Below are positions 58,636 to 64,000 of a stretch of 64,000 nt of DNA, piece by piece; positions within the stretch are counted from its first letter, which is position 1, and the number at the start of each line of letters is the position of its first letter. The stretch comes from Anaeramoeba flamelloides (lineage: Eukaryota > Metamonada > Anaeramoebidae), in the NCBI GenBank assembly GCA_027625915.1, contig JANTQA010000023.1, forward strand, positions 8,494,001 through 8,558,000. Direction: 5' to 3'. A program made the position numbers and the translations under genes. The notes beneath the pieces were generated by a model, which saw only the letters and a list, made by a program, of their open reading frames with translations, did no database searches and was not told the DNA's origin.

Positions 58636-59929
58636 TGTGAAGTTCGGTTCAGGGTTTTGGATCATCATTGATCGTTCTCATAAGAAGTGTATATTATAAA
58701 TTTAAAATTTGTTCAAATAGAATTTTTTGGTATTTTTGAAGAGTTTCTTGATTACTCTCATTGGTGTGAAGGTTTTTAATGGTTTTTAATCATTGTACGA
58801 GTCAAAAATCAAAAAGATGATTTCGTGATTAGAAGTATTTTCTTGCTTCTTTTATAGAAAATTTAAAATAATATTGAAATTATCAATACAAAATATTTTT
58901 AAAAATTTGTTCTAAAATCAATTTTAACACATAAAATTGAGGGGGGAATTTTACCTATTAAAAAAAGTTACAAAGGTCTCATTGGTCCCTTATTTTTTTT
59001 TTCTTTTATCACAAGCCTTGTTAAAATTCTCCAAAATAACATCCAAACCACCCAAGTCTGTACTAAAATATTCTTACAGACCCTAAAATACAATAGTTTG
59101 TCCTAAAATTTTGATTTTAAATGCCCAAAATCAATATATTTCAATTGAATTGACTATTTTGAAAAAATTAAGAATTTGACCAAATTTGAACAATAATAAT
59201 TTTCCTAAAAAGAAAGAATGTTTTGATTGGAAGGTAAAATATTTGATTTTTCAAGAGTACAAACAACTCTTCAAAAATCTTTGATAAATATTGTTAAACA
59301 ATAAATACTTGTTATCAGAAATTAAAGACTTTTCTAAACAAATCAACAAATTGGTAATTTGTTTATCTTTTTATCATAATTTACATTATCGGGATTTTTT
59401 TTTTGTGTGTGTTTTTTTTTACTTATGATTTGAAATATTTCTAATGAAATTAAAAACATGTGATAATGGAAAAAATTGACAATTATCTGAAAAAAAAAAA
59501 TTACAATAAATTAAGACATATTTTTCTTTATAATTAATGTTTTAAAAAATAACTTAAACAGTCAATAAATGGTTTAAAAATATCAATAACGTTGATAATC
59601 AATACTTCATTATATGGGTTTTTTGAACATAATAAAATTATATCTATGAATTTATGAGTTGGCAAGGACATTTTTCGGGATAATTAATAATTTCGTCAAA
59701 AATATTTCTATTCGTGATTAAAAATAAAAATTGGGGATATAGTACCAAACTCCCAAAATGGTATTTTCTTACTGAAAAAACATTTTCTCAAATTTTACTA
59801 ATATTTTTTTTTTTTTTTAATTTTTAGTATTAAAAATTGTTATTTATGAATATTTTTTTAATTAAGTTATTTGTTAAAATTTTTTACTAACTTTATAGTG
59901 TTAATGTTGAAAGTTTAGAGTTTTATTCC

Positions 59930-60500
59930 ATATAAACTAGATTCCAAAATTTTGGAAACAGTTTATACAGTGGAAAGAACATCAATACTGCACTTTAAAT
60001 TCAATTTGGAAAGAATGTTGTTTTTTAAAAACTATTTCATTTTTTGTCTTTTTTTTTTGTTTTCATTTCCTTTTTTGTAGTTATGTAATCTGTTTCGTTA
60101 GATCTGAAATTTTTTTCAATGGTTGGTAGAAGGTTAGTGTTGAGTTTCTTAAATTAGAAAATAACATACAGTTGGTAGACGGTATCTTATCATTTGACCG
60201 ATCAACAATTGTTGCTGAAATTTCAACAAATTTACCAATGGCTTTTTTTGTACTGCTTGTTTCATTATTTTGGACACACCTGCTTTTATTTTTGAGTTTT
60301 ATATTTTTTTTCGTTTATTTGGATTAAAATGATTACATATCAAAACATTAATACTGGGGTTACTTAAATTTTGTTATATATTAATTTTGAAAAATACGAT
60401 AAATCGAGTTTTTATTTTGCCTATTTTTGATTTCAGGTGTGTCAAAATTTTTGGAATGGGGTTTATTTCTCAAAAAGAAATTCAATTTTTTGATTAGAAA
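59930..60500 (+). repeat. Dispersed repeat B, copy 4
   Basis: Has 'attcaatttggaaagaat', 'gttatgtaatctgttt', 'tatcttatcatttgaccgat', 'caacaaatttaccaatg' and 'ggtgtgtcaaaattttt'; the last extends similarity to copy 1 (inside the DBP4 intron) beyond what copies 2 and 3 retain. Confidence 0.65.
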
Positions 60501-61279
60501 TATTTTTTATAATTTCTTCAATTTTTTTTTTCTTTTTTTTTGTTTTCTAATGTTAATAAATTTTCTTTTTCTCTTTCTTATTTTATTTTCTTTTTTTTTT
60601 ATCTGTATAAAAATTTTTATTTATTTGAAAAAAAATTAAGACGAAACAAAAAAAGATCATTTGAAAAGTCAAATATTCATTAAGAAAATTAAGACTATGA
60701 AATGACTTTTAAAAATAATTTCATAATTAGTAAAAAAAAAATTGTTCACTTTTTTTCATTTAAACGCCCATAATAAAAAATATGTAATGCTAAATTCAAA
60801 AATTGTTGTTCAATATTTTTTTTTGTTATTGGTATTATTATTTGTTTAATTTTTAAATTAAACAGTTTTTATATGTTAAGTATGGTTTAACAACGAATTA
60901 ATAATTGGGTTTTTTATTATTTTTACTTGAATACGAAAGATTATATACTTTTTTTATCAATTAATTATTTCTAATAACTGACAATTTTTGAAATAGGTTT
61001 TACTTCATAAAATAGAAAAATATAATACATGATAATAATGTTATAACTTAAAAATCAATATTGAAAGGTGCAAAATAATTAATTTTTTATTTTTTTTCAT
61101 TTCTAGATTTACTCCATAATTATTTTTTATTAATATAGATTTATTGATTGTTTTTATTTTAATATGTTTATATGGTTATAGTTCTATTTTCAATGCCTTT
61201 CTAATAGATGGAAAAAAATTGTCCAAATAAGTGATGAATTAATTATACTTTATATAAAAAACAAATTGTTTATTAAATA

Positions 61280-61800
61280 AACTCTTTTTCAGCCAAAGGT
61301 TCCCAGTTTTATTGAAGAAATAGTACATGTTTTATGAGTTTAATTCATTATTCTTCTGAAACTTAAATTTCAATTTTTAGATCAAAATCATTTTTTCTCA
61401 TTTTGCAAATTTTTTTTTTTTTTTTTTATTTTTTAAAAATTAAATTTGAAAAACAAAAAAGTTCCAAACTCTAAATTAACATCTAGAAAAGTGATTTTTG
61501 GTATGTTCTTTTAAAATTCATACATTTACAAATTAAAAATCGTGTTGTCATCCATTTTAATTTCTTAATCAAATTTTGATTTTTGGATGAGAGGTTTCAA
61601 TGAAAACGGAAAAAAAAATTTTAAACATTTTTTTTTTTTTTGAAATTTATGGTTTATTCGGTCTTTTCGTTAATAAATATGGACTCAAATATGAAGTTTA
61701 TTATTTCTGGTGTTTCTAAACAATTGAATTTTGGTTAATTCTTAAAAATAAAGTGACCTTTTCATTTTTAGCTGGTCACCTTTGAGTGAAATAGAGTTTA
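61280..61800 (+). repeat. Dispersed repeat E, copy 2
   Basis: Partner of 50880-51430, same orientation on the plus strand; ends with 'agctggtcacctttgagtga'. Confidence 0.75.
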
Positions 61801-62189
61801 AAAGGTATTTCATCAATTATTAAAAAATTAAAATTTTCAACTTAAAAGACTTTTGGTCATTTGGGCCTTTTTTATCCAAAAATACAGATCATTTCTAAAA
61901 TTCCTTGAGTTTTGTATTAATACAAGGATATTTTTTTTTTTACAGTATAAATGAGTTACCAGTATACTTTAACTGGTTTGTTTTTAGAGAAATTTGAACG
62001 ATTGTGCACAAAACCGATTTTCCTAGGTAGTAATGTACCCAACTTGTATAAGTTTTTGAAGTAGGTGTTTATATTTAGATACTGTTAAAATCAATCAATT
62101 TTGTTAAAAAAATTTTCCTCAAGTTTAAAAAGGAAGCGTAATTAAATTTCTAAAAATATTATTTCTAATCAACTACTTTTCAGTTGATT

Positions 62190-62760
62190 GTGATCATTCA
62201 TGATGGGTGGTTTAATTGGTTTAAAGGGTTGGTATGTAAACAATTTTCAAGTCATGGAGCCCATTTTTAGGGGGTTAATTAAAGTATTTTTAGGGTTTGT
62301 AGGGATATTCAAAGAAAAAAATTCTTTTGGAAATTTCAAGATTGAAATCATTTTTTCAATTTTTCTTTTTCATTATTTTTTGTGTTTTTTTTATAGACAC
62401 CAAATTCAATTTGTGATTTTTTTTTTATTGCAAGATCAATAGTCATTTGGTAAAAAAAATTTATTCTAATGCTTCTGATAAAGTAAAAATGATTGTAAAG
62501 AAATAATTTTGATTTCTATTGGGGTTTTATTTGCTTCTAAATAGAAGATTAAAATGGGCATTGTTTTTTTTTTCTCTCGATAGGTTCCCTAAGAAAATGA
62601 GGGTTGCAATTTTTAAGAAAATTTATTGATTTACCGGTTTTATTTCAATATATTATCAACAATACTTTGATGTTTAGGATTCTACTTATGTCTTATTTAA
62701 TCTTCAAAGGTCATTTATAAAAAATATTTGATATTTGAAACTAATATTGGGTACTTTTGA
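62190..62760 (+). repeat. Dispersed repeat C, copy 3
   Basis: Matches copies 1 and 2 from 'ggaaatttcaagattgaaat' to the 'aaaatatttgatatttgaaa' end. An 80-codon frame at 62200-62442 lies within it and is not preserved in the others. Confidence 0.65.
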
Positions 62761-63099
62761 TTCAAAAATAATTTATTTTCGTCTTACCTAATCAAATTAA
62801 TTTTGGATCATATAATATTTTTTAATGATTAAACTATGTAGTAATAACTTTCAAGTGAAATTGTCCAAGGATTAAAAAAAAAAAATTTATACACATATAG
62901 AATTTCATTTTTATTATTCCATTAATCAGTTTAGACTCTGAATTTGTATTTTAGAATTTGGGACTGTGGTGGTTAGTTATCTTTCTTGAGGGGTACGTAT
63001 ATTTTGAAAAGCTAAATGAAAATTTAGATCTTTTTATTTTTCAATTCACAGTAAAACGAATTAACCGTTCTGGAAAAAGATGTGAACCCGTTAAAAAAA

Positions 63100-63740
63100 G
63101 CCCAAGACCACTTTTTAATTAGGGAACCTTAATAAAACCTTAAAATTTAAATTAAGATCAATTAATAAAAGAATAAATAAATAAAGGCAAAACAGGGGAT
63201 TCACCATTATCAAAGTTATTTTAATACTACTGTTAATTGTATTTCAAAACGATCAATATTTTCATTTGATTTTTGAAAATAATTACCTCCCAAGAATACC
63301 AATAAATCATCAAAGTTTCAATTCTAAAAGACAGAAATTAATTATTTTGGATGGTTTTAAGATTTTAAAATTTTGAACTGTTATAAGGTGACAAAACAGT
63401 TTTTTGGAAAGATGAATGAAAATATTATTCCATTTATTTTGGAACAAACAGTATCTTATGGAATGGGATTTTCTTTGATTGATCAATTATTAAAAATTTG
63501 TTCAAAAAATTGACCATTTTTGCGATCTCCAAAACTACACTTCCAATTTCGATAAATCAAGTAGATTTAAATTGTATTTGTTTGTTTGATTGAAAATAAT
63601 ATAATGGATTATTATTTGAAGTTAATTTGTTTCTTCTTTTAATTGATCTAACTTTTTCATTTTCAGGTTCTATTAAGTTTCTCAATCAAAAACTGTGTTT
63701 CATATTTTTTCCCTGTTTCACTTTTTTTCCAAAACGGTAA
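63100..63740 (+). repeat. Dispersed repeat A, copy 4, with internal insertion
   Basis: Left part (to about 63240) and right part (from about 63440) align with copies 2 and 3, separated by about 200 extra bases. The right part keeps 'gatctccaaaactacac', 'tttaaattgtatttgtt', 'cttcttttaattgat' and 'ccctgtttcact'. Confidence 0.7.
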
Positions 63741-63909
63741 ATTTATCTTCGACTTTCCTGGGCAAATTTTCAAAGACAAGTAATGTTTGTATGCTTTAAT
63801 TCTGAAAATTGGTTGTTGTACGTTTCTATTTTCGAATCCTTGAAATGGGTTTTTTTATGAATTCTTCAAGTCTTTTAGGTACTTATTAATATTGGTTTTA
63901 TCAGAGCTC

Positions 63910-64000
63910 AAAAATTGAACTTGATTTTCAAATAGAAATCAAATAAATTACAACCTACTTCATTTGAAAACTCACTTTAGAAAAGAAAGGAATATGGAAA
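63910..64000 (+). repeat. Dispersed repeat G, copy 3 (cut by window edge)
   Basis: 'caaatagaaatcaaataaat' followed by 'tacaacctacttcatttgaa' matches copy 1; the copy runs off the window. Confidence 0.45.

Larger units (their letters stand above)
57645..59929. other. Spacer upstream of RMC1
   Basis: Should contain the RMC1 promoter near 57645-57900. Beyond that I see repeat G copy 2 (58190-58370), a G13 run (58623-58635) and otherwise plain AT-rich DNA without a supported gene. Confidence 0.5.

Noticed and set aside
62200-62442. 80-codon plus-strand frame
   Set aside because: It lies in repeat C and is not kept open in the other copies.
1-64000. tRNA genes, rRNA, CRISPR arrays, bacterial-type operons and virus-like elements
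   Set aside because: No B-box-like GGTTCGAATCC in a plausible cloverleaf, no rRNA core motifs, no regularly spaced repeats with unique spacers, and no polymerase, capsid or integrase motifs were seen in any open frame.

Overview
The window comes from the nuclear genome of an AT-rich unicellular eukaryote. Coding DNA has GT-AG introns of 114 to 3515 bases, all eight recognised genes end in TAA, and TAA, TAG and TGA never appear as sense codons in the conserved domains. Spacers are very long, and proteins carry Asn-rich and acidic low-complexity tracts. This would fit an amoeboid protist (amoebozoan or Anaeramoeba-like), but nothing here fixes the species.

Layout. 1-2271: spacer with two old repeats. 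2272-9052 (+): three-exon DEAD-box helicase of the DBP4/DDX10 family, with a 3.5-kb first intron. 11097-12548 (-): UTP18-like WD40 protein. 15641-16828 (-): LRR plus coiled-coil protein of unknown role. 23512-24580 (-): two-exon helical protein, possibly BAR-type, with an acidic tail. 24581-39375: about 14.8 kb dominated by interspersed repeats, including five copies of a 197-bp foldback MITE. 39376-42774 (+): cytosolic leucyl-tRNA synthetase, with a 27-base first exon. 46457-47221 (-): ribosomal protein L13e (two exons). 47961-48533 (-): exosome cap subunit CSL4, with a 584-bp inverted-repeat element just upstream. 51598-57644 (-): RMC1 (Mic1), reconstructed here from four exons. 57645-64000: repeat-rich spacer.

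Function. Five of the eight genes serve ribosome biogenesis, RNA processing or translation: DBP4 and UTP18 (18S rRNA maturation, SSU processome), CSL4 (3' processing of rRNA), RPL13 and LeuRS. RMC1 belongs to endosomal/lysosomal Rab activation. The spacing gives no sign of operons, so the grouping may be chance.

The non-coding two thirds are mostly degenerate dispersed repeats. By eye I can pair at least eight families (named A to G and X here) plus the MITE. Several copies lie inside introns of DBP4 and RMC1, which explains why those introns are long. Repeat edges are approximate because they were found by reading, not by alignment. No virus-like element, rRNA, tRNA or CRISPR array was recognised.
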